Part shown: piece after piece, positions 44,972 to 55,800 of the stretch
Numbering within the stretch: the stretch's first letter is position 1
Layout: every line of letters starts with the position of its first letter
Assembly: GCF_001189845.1 (NCBI RefSeq)
Contig: NZ_LFLZ01000016.1
Span: 1 to 64,000 of the forward strand
DNA from: Bradyrhizobium tropiciagri
GTDB lineage: Bacteria > Pseudomonadota > Alphaproteobacteria > Rhizobiales > Xanthobacteraceae
Length of the DNA: 64,000 nt
Reading direction: 5' to 3'
The notes under the pieces: model-generated
What the model saw: the letters and a program-made list of their open reading frames with translations, nothing else
The model's database searches: none
Told to the model about the DNA's origin: nothing
Program-made: the position numbers and the translations under genes

Positions 44972-46243
44972 ATGGGAAATCGTTACGTGCCACTCATTGG
45001 GATGGTTGCGTTGGCTAGTCAGCAGTATCTGGCGATCGCGTTCATCTATTCGGCTATTCCTGTGATCCTTCGGGGCAACGGTGCCAGCCTGGAACTAGTC
45101 GGCCTGTACGGCACCGCTTTCTTTGCATTCACCGTTAACTTCCTTTGGGCCCCGGTGGTGGATCGATGGAGCCTCAATCGTCTCGGGCTGAGACGTTCGT
45201 GGATCCTGTTGACCCAAGTCGCCAGTACCATTGTGCTGGCAGCAATGGCATTCTTGAACCCAAAGACCGATTTCGTATCGCTTTTTCTTGTCTCCCTGGT
45301 ACTTGCGACCATTGCTGCCACGCAGCGGATCGCGACTTTGGGCTACATAGCCGAAGCTCTCGATTCCGACGAACGGCCGCTCGGCGCAGCGCTGCTGGGT
45401 TGGGGCCGGGCCATCGGCCATGTCATCGGCGGCGCCGTCTGCCTCCAATTGATCGAGATGGTCGGTTGGCGTCCAGCTTTGTTGGGTTTGGCGATGCTGC
45501 TAGCCGTTTTCGCTGGTTGGGTGTTCGCTATTTCTGAACCGCTCCAACGCAGCGACCGATGCAGCTCGACGCAGCGCCTCTCGATCTCCGCGATCTTTCG
45601 CTACCACGGCCTGTGGACGACGGCCGCATTGATCGCGCCGGCGGTTATCGGGATCGCTGTGGCGTTCGCGACGGTTCAGTTACGACTCGTTGACCTCGGC
45701 TTCGCCGCAGCAGATATTGGATGGATCGGAGCGCTTTCGAACGTATTGACTTACACGCTGGTAGCGCCGCTGACCAGCGCCATCATCGGCCGAATGGCAC
45801 CGCAGCGAGGCTTGATCGGGGGCTGCGCAGTCATGGCGATAAGTTTCGGCGCACTTGCGATGGTTGATCGCTACGTCAGCGTTCGCGTAAGCGCCGTCGT
45901 GAGCGTCGGCATCGTGTTCGCGGCACTCGCTGTTCAGCATGTTACGTTCACGAACTGGTTTCTCGGGCTCGCCCGGCCGGGCAAGGCGGGCACAGATGTC
46001 ACGTTTCTGACTTCGGTAATGTCGGCGTCAGCGTTGGTGGGCTTCGCGGCGAGTGGGTTTGCCGTGGCAAGATTAGGTTACGCGGTCACGCTGATACTGC
46101 CGGGCCTCGGCTCTGCGCTCTCGGCCTTGCTCGGGCTGGCATTGCTCCGTCAATCTGATACGGAAGAGCCGGCGAGAGTTAGCAGGCCCTTTTCTGCGGA
46201 GCAGATTGCTGGCGCGAGGGACTTACGGAATGAACGACGATGA
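44972..46243 (+). CDS. MFS transporter
   Basis: ATG 44972 with GGAGG upstream gives 423 residues and about twelve transmembrane helices. The loop between helices 2 and 3 holds APVVDRWSLNRLGLRRSW, and the overall look resembles the AmpG/RhtX-like branch of importers and permeases. The substrate is unknown. It overlaps the following QueD-like gene by 14 bases and follows the oxidase and small secreted protein, so it probably moves their substrate or product. Confidence 0.88.
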   Translation: MGNRYVPLIGMVALASQQYLAIAFIYSAIPVILRGNGASLELVGLYGTAFFAFTVNFLWAPVVDRWSLNRLGLRRSWILLTQVASTIVLAAMAFLNPKTDFVSLFLVSLVLATIAATQRIATLGYIAEALDSDERPLGAALLGWGRAIGHVIGGAVCLQLIEMVGWRPALLGLAMLLAVFAGWVFAISEPLQRSDRCSSTQRLSISAIFRYHGLWTTAALIAPAVIGIAVAFATVQLRLVDLGFAAADIGWIGALSNVLTYTLVAPLTSAIIGRMAPQRGLIGGCAVMAISFGALAMVDRYVSVRVSAVVSVGIVFAALAVQHVTFTNWFLGLARPGKAGTDVTFLTSVMSASALVGFAASGFAVARLGYAVTLILPGLGSALSALLGLALLRQSDTEEPARVSRPFSAEQIAGARDLRNERR

Positions 46244-46622
46244 TGGAGTGATCACGCTCATTGGCCGCACCTATAGTTTTGAATCAGCTCATCGCCTTCC
46301 CAATCTCCCCGATGGCCATAAATGCAAGAACCTACACGGCCACAACTACCGTATGGAAGTGGTGATGCGCGGAGAGGTAGACGCGAGAGGATTCGTGAAG
46401 GATTTCGCTGAAATGGATGCCGAGCTGGAGCCGCTGCTGAAGCTCGTCGATCACCGACTGCTCAACGATGTCGACGGACTGGAGAACCCAACTGCCGAGA
46501 TCATCGCCCGTTGGTTCTTTGATCGCATTCCCAATTGCGCGAGTGTGCGGATTTATGAGACTGCCGATTGTTGGGCGGAGGTTGCGGCTTGTGGCGGCAG
46601 TCCAAAACGTGCGCCGAGGTAG
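46230..46622 (+). CDS. 6-pyruvoyl-tetrahydropterin synthase / QueD-like enzyme
   Basis: A 130-residue T-fold enzyme. Zinc ligands are His21 (ESAHRLP), His36 and His38 (LHGHNY), with catalytic Cys32. FVKDFAEMD and DHRLLND complete the signature. QueD makes 6-carboxy-tetrahydropterin for queuosine/7-deazapurine pathways and PTPS makes tetrahydrobiopterin precursors; the active-site sequence fits the QueD side slightly better. No other queuosine genes are nearby, so its role in this operon is open. Confidence 0.88.
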   Translation: MNDDDGVITLIGRTYSFESAHRLPNLPDGHKCKNLHGHNYRMEVVMRGEVDARGFVKDFAEMDAELEPLLKLVDHRLLNDVDGLENPTAEIIARWFFDRIPNCASVRIYETADCWAEVAACGGSPKRAPR

Positions 46623-47298
46623 TCGAGGGCGCTGAAACGCCAATGCAAGAGCACTATGGATGCCGAGCAATGTGGCCGGTGCTCGGCGGCGTCCGCGCTT
46701 GCCTAGGCATGGAACTCGACCGATATTCCTCAGCTGCTGCTGATCCCCATTGGCCCGCCACGGTGGAAGAGTTCCCGCGCCCAGTCATCGGGCCGCTCAT
46801 CCGGTCGAGATGCAGGTAGTCTGGGTCGCTGCTGACTTGTCTGGCATCGTCGCCGGCCGTGCCACATTGCCATGATGGCGTGACGCGGCGCCGACATTCT
46901 ACTCGTAAATCAGCGGGCTGATTGGCATCCAAGGGCCGGATACTGCGATTGCTCTTGAGCACACAGATCGACAATGCGCTTCACGGATGTGGCCTGGCTC
47001 TCGAACTACTCTCGAAGCAGTTGCTCCGCCTGTCGTCGATCACGACTTGCCTGACAGCCACAGCTTCGCTTTGTGCGCAAAGTTCACACGCACGACCATG
47101 CGCCCTCTTGGGGCGCTTTGCTGAAACCGTGACGGGCACGTCTTGGAAGTGTGTGGAATGACGGGCTTTGCGTCTCGGGCGATGGTGACGACTACTCGAT
47201 TCGGTAGCTTTGTTGTTCAGCTGCATGAGCTAGTGGTTAGGGCCTTTTTGACAGACACGCCTCGCGCACCAAGGGCCGCGCCGGGCTGGGGAAACGCG
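46623..47298. other. Gene-poor stretch
   Basis: Nothing supported before the carboxypeptidase gene. Confidence 0.4.
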
Positions 47299-48828
47299 AT
47301 GAAATTGACCGCTCCGGGTCTCACCTCTCTTGCGCTGATCCTGTTTGCCTCTGGGGCGATGGGGAGCGCTTGGGCCAACAATCCGTCGCCCGCCCAGGTC
47401 ACAATACCGGCCGGCCAGAAGGGTGGTGGCGGGCAAAACCTGGGCATGTCGTCGCTGTCCGAGCAGCATCGCCTGCCGCCGGACTCCAGCACCAGGCACA
47501 CGCTTGAGCTGCCTGGGCGGACGCTTTCTTTCGTCGCGACCGCTGGTTCCATCCGCCTGTTCGACGATAAGGGTGAGCCGCAGGCCGATATCGTCTATAC
47601 CTCCTATCAGCTTGAAGGCACTGATCTCGGCACGCGCCCGGTTACATTCTTCTTCAACGGCGGACCTGGCTCATCTTCGGCGTGGCTGCAGCTTGGCAAT
47701 GCCGGACCGTGGCGGCTGCCGATCAATGCTGACGAGGTCACGCCATCGACATTTCCGCAGGTGAGTCCAAACGCGGAAACGTGGCTCGATTTCACTGATC
47801 TGGTGTTTCTCGATCCTGTAGGCACCGGCTATAGCCGTTTCGCGGCGACCGGCGATGACGCGCGCAAGTGGCTCTATTCCGTTGAGGGCGACGTCAACGC
47901 GCTCGCGCTGGTGATCCGTCGCTGGCTCGAAAAGCATGACCGGCTGTTGTCGCCGAAGTACATCGCGGGTGAAAGTTATGGCGGCATTCGTGGGCCAAAG
48001 GTCGTCGACCAGTTGCAGATGCGGCAGGGCATAGGCGTCAGGGGCCTGATCATGGTCTCGCCAGTGTTCGACTACAGCGCCGGCAGGAGCGTGCTGCAGT
48101 ACGTCGCCACGCTGCCCAGCTATGTCGCGACCCTGCGTGAAGCCGAAGGTTCGGTAAACCGAGCCGATCTCGCCGACGTGGAAGCTTATGCGCGCGGCGA
48201 GTTTCTGGTCGATCTCATCAAAGGCCAGGCCGACAAGGAAGCAACTACGCGTCTGGCCAACAAGGTCGCGGTGCTGGCCGGCATCGACCAAGCGGTCAGC
48301 CGTCGGCTCGCCGGACGTTTCGAAGTCGCCGAATTCCGCCGTGAGTTCGACCGCAAGAATGGCAAGTTAATCGGCAGGTATGATGCCTCTGTGCGTGGCC
48401 TCGATCCATATCCGGATTCCGATTTCCAGCTTTCAGGCGATCCCTCAAGCGATACGCTGGTGGCGCCTCTGACCAGCGCCACCGTCGATCTCCTTACGCG
48501 CAAGCTTGGCTGGCGGCCGGACGGCTCCTATGAACTGGCCAATCGCAAGGTCAGGGAGGCCTGGGATTTCGGCCGCAGCCCTCCGGAGTCAGTTTCGGAG
48601 CTGCGCAAGATCTTGGCGACGGACCGGAATATGAAATTGCTGGTCGCGCACGGGCTGTTTGACCTGGCCACGCCATATTTCGGATCACAGATCGTGCTCG
48701 ATCAGCTGCCGCCATTTGCCTCCACACCGCGCGTCAAACTTGTCGTTTTTCCGGGAGGCCACATGTTCTATTCACGAGACGGCTCGCGCCACGCTTTTCG
48801 AGCAGAGGTCGAAGCGCTGATGAAATGA
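47299..48828 (+). CDS. Secreted S10-family serine carboxypeptidase
   Basis: ATG 47299 (GGGGA upstream) gives 509 residues with a signal peptide ending near GSAWA. The S10 core is clear: FFNGGPGSSS near residue 120, the nucleophile in GESYGG (~226), Asp in LFDLATPY and His in FPGGHMFY. Such enzymes trim C-terminal residues from peptides, here in the periplasm. The reading frame is intact. It appears to be a single-gene unit. Confidence 0.92.
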   Translation: MKLTAPGLTSLALILFASGAMGSAWANNPSPAQVTIPAGQKGGGGQNLGMSSLSEQHRLPPDSSTRHTLELPGRTLSFVATAGSIRLFDDKGEPQADIVYTSYQLEGTDLGTRPVTFFFNGGPGSSSAWLQLGNAGPWRLPINADEVTPSTFPQVSPNAETWLDFTDLVFLDPVGTGYSRFAATGDDARKWLYSVEGDVNALALVIRRWLEKHDRLLSPKYIAGESYGGIRGPKVVDQLQMRQGIGVRGLIMVSPVFDYSAGRSVLQYVATLPSYVATLREAEGSVNRADLADVEAYARGEFLVDLIKGQADKEATTRLANKVAVLAGIDQAVSRRLAGRFEVAEFRREFDRKNGKLIGRYDASVRGLDPYPDSDFQLSGDPSSDTLVAPLTSATVDLLTRKLGWRPDGSYELANRKVREAWDFGRSPPESVSELRKILATDRNMKLLVAHGLFDLATPYFGSQIVLDQLPPFASTPRVKLVVFPGGHMFYSRDGSRHAFRAEVEALMK

Positions 48829-49044
48829 CGCCGACACCAGGCCTCGTCAGCAGCAAGCCCGCCTTCGCACGAACATAATGTCGCTGATGCTACAGGACAG
48901 AGCACAAGTGGGCCGGTCTTTTGCAATCAAGGCGTGGATTGTCGTTGTCTGGCCGCTAGACGACGCGGTCCAAAAAATGGTTGCGAACAAAACTCGGCTT
49001 GATCAGCCAAGGAGTAAGCTGGTGGACGCAATCTGATGCGCGCT

Positions 49045-49290
49045 CTCACGCTGGGCCGGCGTGACGCGCTTCGTCGAAGATGGCCGAATCGAGCTCGACA
49101 ATAGCGCCGCCGCGCGCGATCCGCCCGATCGAGTTCACGGAAGAGCGTATCGTTCGTAGATCCTGACAGCGACGCCAAACACCGCGCTGTCATCCCCTCC
49201 ATGGCCGAAACCTGTAAGCGCTGACTTATAACCGCTGATCCCATTTTCGGTGTTCTCACCGGGTCCGTCAACGATCACCCGAACTGCCTC
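49045..49290 (+). pseudogene. Decayed IS66-family transposase fragment
   Basis: Traces of the TnpC C-terminus remain: TRFVEDGRIELDN, then, after a frame change, RKSVSFVDPDSD and AETCK. Stops and shifts interrupt it. This is an old remnant on the plus strand, distinct from the one next to fixS. Confidence 0.6.
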
Positions 49291-49857
49291 TCGACAGTTT
49301 GTTGCCACGGCCCAGGGAAACAGTTGGAATCAGGCTCGAGTGAACCAATCAATCTTCTTGAGCCGCGTGGGTGAGCAACAAAACGTGTCATCGAGAATTT
49401 TTCTCAGGTGAGACGCGCTTCTCGAAATCGGCTGAGTAAAGCGCTTCCTGGAGAGCCGAAATGAATCTGAGGCCGCGCCCTACGGCACACCCCCGTGAAG
49501 GATCGTGAGGGGCTGGCGCACGAGCAAGCTCTTATTCGCCGCAAGTAACAGGCGAGCTTCGATTTGTCCTTTCGACCACCCAAAACCGGCATGCATTCTA
49601 ATGCCTCCTACGGGCCAGGTGTTGATCTTCTCAGCGCGTCTGTTGTCGAAACTCTCCACCATTACAGCGCTTCGGAAAGAAGGCGCGGGTGTTTGAAGGA
49701 GCCACCCGCGCCAAGTTTGCTTCGCCAGCTTGGCCGCCTTGGGGGGCGTGAAGATAAACAGCCAAGCCGATAAGGTTCGCAGCAATTCATGTGCCAAGTG
49801 GGTCACCATGCAAGAGTAGCAAACAGGCAGTACTCGACAGAGCGCGAGCGCAGCGGC
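49291..49857. other. Gene-poor stretch left of IS630
   Basis: Nothing supported. Confidence 0.35.
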
Positions 49858-49859
49858 TA

Positions 49860-51017
49860 GTGTTCTGTCCCGTAAGTTCGTAGCATAATTATTGCATTGG
49901 TTTCGGGTATCCTGATCGAAGGAGATACCCGATGCGTACCGGACGGCCGAAGGCGACGCTGACGATTTCGAGTGACGAACGTACGCAACTCACGGCCATC
50001 ACGCGGTCGCGCTCGCTCCCTGCGGCGCTGACGCTGCGGGCAAAGATCGTGCTGGCCTACGAACGTGAGCCGAGCAACGCCGTCGTGGCGACGCGGCTTG
50101 GTGTCGGCCCTCATACGATCGGCAAATGGCGCAATCGCTTCATCGCAGATCGGATCGAGGGACTCTACGACGAGATGCGTACCGGCAGGCCTCGCACGGT
50201 TGAGGATGAGGCTGTGGCCGAGATGATTACCAAGACACTCGCTCGCAAGCCCAAAGCCGCACCCCATTGGAGCGTGCGCGCCATCGCCAAAGAGACGGGC
50301 ATTGCCAAGAGCACCGTTCATCGCTTGTTCCAACTCTTCGGGCTGCAGCCTCACCGCACTCGCAGCTTCAAACTCTCGACCGATCCCTTCTTTGTCGAGA
50401 AGCTGCGCGATGTGGTCGGGCTCTATCTCAATCCGCCTGACAAGGCCGTGGTGCTTTGCGTCGATGAGAAGAGCCAAATTCAGGCCCTCGAACGAACCCA
50501 GCCCATGCTTCCTATGGGGTTCGGCTACATCGAAGGCGTTACCCAGACTACGAGCGTCATGGCACAACCACTCTGTTCGCCGCCCTTAACGTGCTCGACG
50601 GCGCAATCATCGCTCAATGCAAACCCCGCCATCGTCACCAGGAGTTCCTCGCCTTCCTGCGCCACAGCGAAGCTAACGTGCCGCCCCAACTGGACATCCA
50701 TCTCGTCGTCGATAACTACGCCACCCACAAGCATCCCAAGGTTAGGACCTGGCTCGCCCGAGGCCCGCGTGGGCACATTCACTTCACGCCAACCTACGCC
50801 TCCTGGCTCAACCAGGTCGAACGCTTCTTCGCGCTCATCACCCAACGTGCGATCCGGCGGGGATCGTTCGATTCCACCGCCGACCTCGTCCAAAAAAATC
50901 GACCGCTTTATCCGCACCCACAATGCAGATGCTCGCCCCTTCGTCTGGACCGCAACTGCCGACTCCATTCTCCAGAAACTCGCGCGACTTTGTCAGCGAA
51001 TTTGCGGGACAGAACAC
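49860..51017 (+). mobile_element. IS630-family element, copy 1, with a frameshifted transposase
   Basis: The 1158-bp element is bounded by inverted repeats GTGTTCTGTCCCG and CGGGACAGAACAC, with TA on each side (49858-49859 and 51018-51019), as expected for IS630. The transposase reads from ATG 49932. It has an HTH half (VGPHTIGKWRNRF) and a DDE half ([13 protein letters not shown], then [12 protein letters not shown], then WLNQVERFF), but a missing base near 50547 and an extra A near 50900 break the frame. It is a near-identical inverted partner of the copy at 59307-60094. Confidence 0.9.
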
Positions 51018-51020
51018 TAG
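49932..51020 (+). pseudogene. IS630-family transposase, two frameshifts
   Basis: The restored enzyme would be about 360 residues. The first ~200 are in frame from ATG 49932. The central DDE part is displaced to another frame between about 50547 and 50900, and the C-terminus ([15 protein letters not shown]) returns to the first frame. Without correction no active transposase is made unless programmed frameshifting occurs. Confidence 0.85.
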
Positions 51021-51168
51021 AGACCTCGTGCAGCTGGCGGTTAGAGTGGTCGATCGGATCGCCAAGGACTCGGAAACGCAGGAGATGATGCAAGAAGGCG
51101 GCACGAAAAACTTGCAGAATTGGCAGGCGAGCGTGTCGGACCTCCACGCGCGGCTCGTTAAGCAATGA
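51021..51168 (+). pseudogene. Gene 3' fragment cut by IS630
   Basis: An open stretch of about 49 residues reading out of the IS630 end ([15 protein letters not shown], then NLQNWQASVSDLHARLVKQ) ends at a stop. It looks like the helical C-terminus of a gene whose 5' part is gone. The family is not recognised. Confidence 0.4.
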
Positions 51169-51184
51169 CACGGAAGTCAGCGCG

Positions 51185-51276
51185 TTTGGATCGGTCACGC
51201 CGACCTACAACGCCAACGGCAATCTGACGTTCGATGGCACCTTCACCATGGCTACGACGCCGAAAACCGACTGATC
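51185..51276 (+). pseudogene. RHS/YD-repeat protein fragment
   Basis: TYNANGNLTFDGTFT followed, after one missing base, by GYDAENRL is a hallmark YD repeat of RHS-type proteins. Only this short piece remains. Confidence 0.6.
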
Positions 51277-51371
51277 TGCGGCAGCTACCATCTTCGATCC
51301 GGAACGGGGTCAGAGCTGGCCTCGGTTGTCTGAACAGCAATTCCGCGTCGATAAGTGGAGCTTCTGCCGAG

Positions 51372-51490
51372 TTAAGCTGCCGCGCGGAACGGCAGCGGGC
51401 TGAAGTAAGCTTGATCCGGGGTGGCCCCGTCAAGGCTCGAGTGGGGACGCCGGCCATTGTAAAAGACGAGATCTCGGATTTCGAAGTAGC
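51372..51490 (-). pseudogene. IS3-family integrase (OrfB) C-terminal remnant
   Basis: On the minus strand it reads FEIRDLVFYNGRRPHSSL, then DGATPDQAYF, the usual end of IS3-family transposases, to a stop at 51372. The rest of the element is missing. Confidence 0.75.
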
Positions 51491-52819
51491 ACTAAGGACC
51501 AACCGCTAGCGAAAAATCACATCCGTCGCCATTGCATTTGATCTTTCGATCAGCGGCTTATGTGCTTACCGCAAACGAAAAGCAGGAACAAGCTTTCGGG
51601 GGAAAAACGCATTGTACGATCCGGACGCGGATCGCGTCATCATGTCCGAGCGCGCCAGCGTCGATATGCGCCAATGCAGAATGACCTACGTGATCGATAA
51701 TTCTTTTCAGTACGCGCAACTCGATGATCTACGATTAAAGGAATGGTCGCAATAGACTCATATAGCAACCGGTCATTGTCTCATTGACGCGATCAGCGCC
51801 CGCATAGAGAATTTCGACGATGCTGGTTGTCGCATTGTCCGTCGCGGCCAAATCAGATCTCGCAAGCGTCGCGTTTTTCGAACCTTTCGATCTGTGATCC
51901 TGCAAACGACGATAGTGCTCCTGAACTTGCTCTGTGGATTCATCATCAGGCAGTCATCAACGCTCTCCCACAACATCTGCCTAAGCCGGCGACCACTCGC
52001 GCTAAGACCGGAGAATCATGCATTCGCCGTGGGTTCCCTGGATCCTGCTGGAGTTCGTCAGCTGTTCGTAAGCAAACGCATCGAGGATGCGTTAGGTGGG
52101 GCAGTCAACAAACGCAAAACCTTCGATCGCGATGGGCTCATAGCTGATTTTGACCGAGGTATTGGCCTTCCGTCGATTTCTCAAATTGCGAGCGCCGTTG
52201 GCCATCCAACAGAGTCGAGCTTGGCTCGGGTGCGCGTCGCCGCAAAGCCTATGACGGAAGAGCGACGAAAGTTCAGGAGTGCCACTCACGCGACATAGAG
52301 CGCAGAGCTTGAATCGGACCCTGCGTCAAGTTGTACAGTCCGCGCAGACATGCCCGCGAAAGCACTGACGAATGAAGCAACGGTTTTTTTTGTACTATGT
52401 TCTACTTTCGGTTTGCGGGCTCTAATCGGAGTTGCGCTTGCTGTCCGTCGCTCGACTGCACCATACACGATACTGATCGCGAGCCAGCCTCTAGGTGATC
52501 GGAATGGGCACATCATTGTCAGTCTTCAATACGCCTGTCGCGTTGCCGATGGGCAATCGAAGGGCGCAGGAATCACGGCGATCGGTCAGCAAATGGGCAG
52601 CGAAAAAGGGACGTACTTGGCTCCGCTTGCGTTCACCGCGAGCTCGAAGTCTCTTGTGCCTAAAGGGGAGCATGCAATTCAAAGAGCTTCGCGTGTTTGG
52701 CGATCGCTGATTCGGCGAACCCATTCGGTAGCTCATCAGACCACGAGGATAGCGGTCGAGCCGACAAGTGGCTGTCGCACTCGTCAGGGCAGGGCATCCA
52801 GGTACATTGGATAAAGATA
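51491..52819. other. Gene-poor stretch upstream of the XopAD/RipS-like gene
   Basis: No supported gene. A poor tts-box match (GTCAGC then 5 of 11 further positions) starts at 52585, 235 bases before the effector ATG, and no better one was found. A 13-base word, CGTCAAGTTGTAC, at 52324 recurs at 60587. Confidence 0.35.
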
Positions 52820-55800
52820 ATGAGACGCATTGACGAGGGCGACAAGTCGCCCATTTCGGAATTTGGTGCCGCTGAAGGTCGAGGCGCTCACGGTTCTAGC
52901 GCTAAACCGGCTTGTGCTCCTAGTGAAGAGGGGCCATCGTTCGGTTCCATTGTGGATCGGATGCGGTCCGAGCTTCAGGATTCAGGTCCATCCGATTCTC
53001 GCAGCATGCAGCGCGACAGCGGTGCAGGCCGATTTGCTGCTCCCTCCTCCGGTGCACATCGGCTCCTCGGGGTCGCGTTGCAGGCCGCAATCGGTGGAAG
53101 TCGTCGTCGTTTGCGCTCCTTGCCGGAATCCGGCTCGTCGCGAACTGATGGGGAACTGCCGCGCGATGATCCAGAGACGGAAAGCCCGCTAGGGCGACCT
53201 CTCCCGTCGCACGAAGCGGATCGACCAGAAGGGGGGCGCGTCCACGATGCGCCTATCCAGAATGTCCAAACCCCGGGCCTGCAAAGACCTTATAGAACGC
53301 ACAGTGAGAGACCAAGGCGAGATGCAGGCTTCTCGCGTCAAAGTGGCGAGGAGCTCTGGCGCGACGATCGAGAGGCTGAAAGCTCGCACGCGAGCAGACG
53401 CCCACTGGATACGCAGTCCGTGTCTGAGGGAAGTGGTAGGCCAGGAAGGTGGTACGTCGGCGATGCGCCTGCGCGACCATTCCAGCCTGGGAGCTCGGAG
53501 CGAGCCCATGGACCTGATCGTGGCGCAGCCAATCTGGAAATTACTCCATCGGCTTCGGATGGTGACCGGCAACGCGCCGATCGGACCACTGACCGCCCGC
53601 AAACAGGCAGGCTGGCGCCGCATGGCCAATCCATCTCTGACCGAAGTGGCCGAACCGGAAGGTCGCATGTCGACAATGCTGCCCTGCAGAACGTCCAAGT
53701 TGGAACACCGGAAAGGCATTCTAGACGTTCGGATGAACTAAATGCCGCCTTAAGGGAAATCGCCAGCACTCGCGACATCAGCGTTTTCTCGCGCGCAGTT
53801 GTACGTTACGGCAAGCAGCTGGGAAGGCAGGATCTTTCAGACTTTCTGCAAACCGCAGCTGCCCGTTTCGATGCTCGATTTGTGCCGCAGTTGGAGGAAA
53901 ATATCCGGTTCTCGTGGGGATACGCCACGACATGCAATGTGGTCAGCCGGGAAGCTGGAGGGGAGGCCGGCACAAGAGCCTGCGAGGCCTTAGCGGTTCG
54001 GATGTCGCGCCTCGACAAGGCGCTTATGAAGCAAATTGATCCCATCGCTCTTTCTCTGTTTGCATTATCGTTCGGCCGACATTCCTCGGCGGCGAGCTGT
54101 CGCGAGGCTGCCGTCGCCATCGCCGGTGAGGTGCCGTCCCAGCTCTCGCGTTTTGACCCGCAGGAACTGGCGAACCTGGTGAACGGTTTCAGCAAATGGC
54201 CGGACGCGGTGGGCTGTCGCGAGGCTGCCGTCGCAATCGCGGTCAGGTGCCGTCCCAGCTCTTGCGTTTTGACCCGCAGGCGCTGGCGAACCTGGCGAAC
54301 GGTTTCAGCAAATGGCCCGAAGAAGCATCTGCGGGCCAAGCGACGGTCGCGATCGCTCGTGAGGTCCGTCGCCGTGGCGATCAACTCTCCCATTTTACTC
54401 AGCAGGCGCTGGCGAATCTGGTGAACGGATTCAGCAAGTGGTCGGAAGACCCGGACACTTGCCAAGCCGCGGCCGCAATCGCGGGTGAGGTCGGTCGCCG
54501 CCCGCTCTCCGATTTCACGCCGCAGCAGATGGCACATCTGATGAATGGCTTCAGCAAGTGGCCCGACGACGCAGCGTGTCACCGGGCCCTGGTGGATGTC
54601 GCACGCGGACTAGGCCGGGCAGGCCAACGCTTCGGTACCTTCACGACGCCTCAGTTCGGCATGATCGCCAATGCCCTGGGGCGAAGTATCGTGAGAGGAG
54701 AGGAGGCGGGCGAGATCACAGAGACCGCTCTGCTGAAGGATCGTTTGCATCAGTTGGCCCATCACCTTCACTATGACAATGATCGGCTGGAGCAGAGCGA
54801 TGTTCGGACCATAGCCAGCATTTTCAAGGCCTTGGCGAAGGCTCGGCTGTTCGAGGATCTGGGGTCACTCGCCCCGACCGGGTTGGATCGGCTCAACGAA
54901 CTGCATCGTGCCCCTGGTTTTGCCGCTGAGAATAACCTCGAAACCATGGGCAATCTCTGTGCCGCGCTGGTGCCGCTGGCGCGCAGCGCGCACCTGCGCT
55001 GGCACCGCAGAGTGGCTCTCCACTTGCTGAACGATCTCCAGCCGGTCGTGGAGCAAAAGATTGCGGCGCACTTCAATGCAAGCGCGCAAGAGCGAACCCG
55101 TGGGCCGCTCGCCAGTCGCGGTCCTGCGCTCTCGATCTATCAGATGATGAAAGCTCGTGCGGTCCTGGCGAACATGTTCAAGCGACCGGATATCGAGGGC
55201 AAGAAGGCCGATTTGCGCAAGAGGCAGCAAGAGCTCCGGCACGGTACCAAAGAGACCCTGGCCAGGACGCGCGACCTCATCCAGGGCGATCTTTCCAACA
55301 TGAGCTGGAACCTGATCGCGCAAATCGAGGCAGAGAGCCCGGTCGATGCGCTGGACGCATTCGTCGAGCAGAACGCCGCAACGATCCAGGACAAATATCC
55401 TGCGTCCATATTCGATGTTCACGAGGTATTGCGAGCCATGGATCACGAGCCGAGGCCCCCACAGGGCAAGGCTGGTCTGATGCGGTTGCCGGTGGTGGAC
55501 ATGCAGGGACGGCCGCTGGCCACGGATCCCGAGACACGATACTCGATCTTTCATCGGCTGACCTCAGGGGCGATCGAGGTGGTCGCCGTCCAGCTGCCAG
55601 CAAAGCCGAGCGGCCTCATGCTGGCGCGCACGTTCACGTATAAGGGGGTGCCCTACCGCATGGACCTGTTCGGCGGCAGCAAGTTGAAGGCACCAAAACC
55701 GACCGTGCTCGAAATCGCCGCCCATGCTCCAGCTAAGCCGGCAATAGCACCTTCGGGAGGAAAGCTGCTCGCCATTCCCTATGCCGAAACAGCTCCGGGC

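Noticed and set aside
52585..52602. tts-box-like sequence before the XopAD/RipS-like gene
   Set aside because: Only the first six bases match well; the TCGAAAGCT half is poor.
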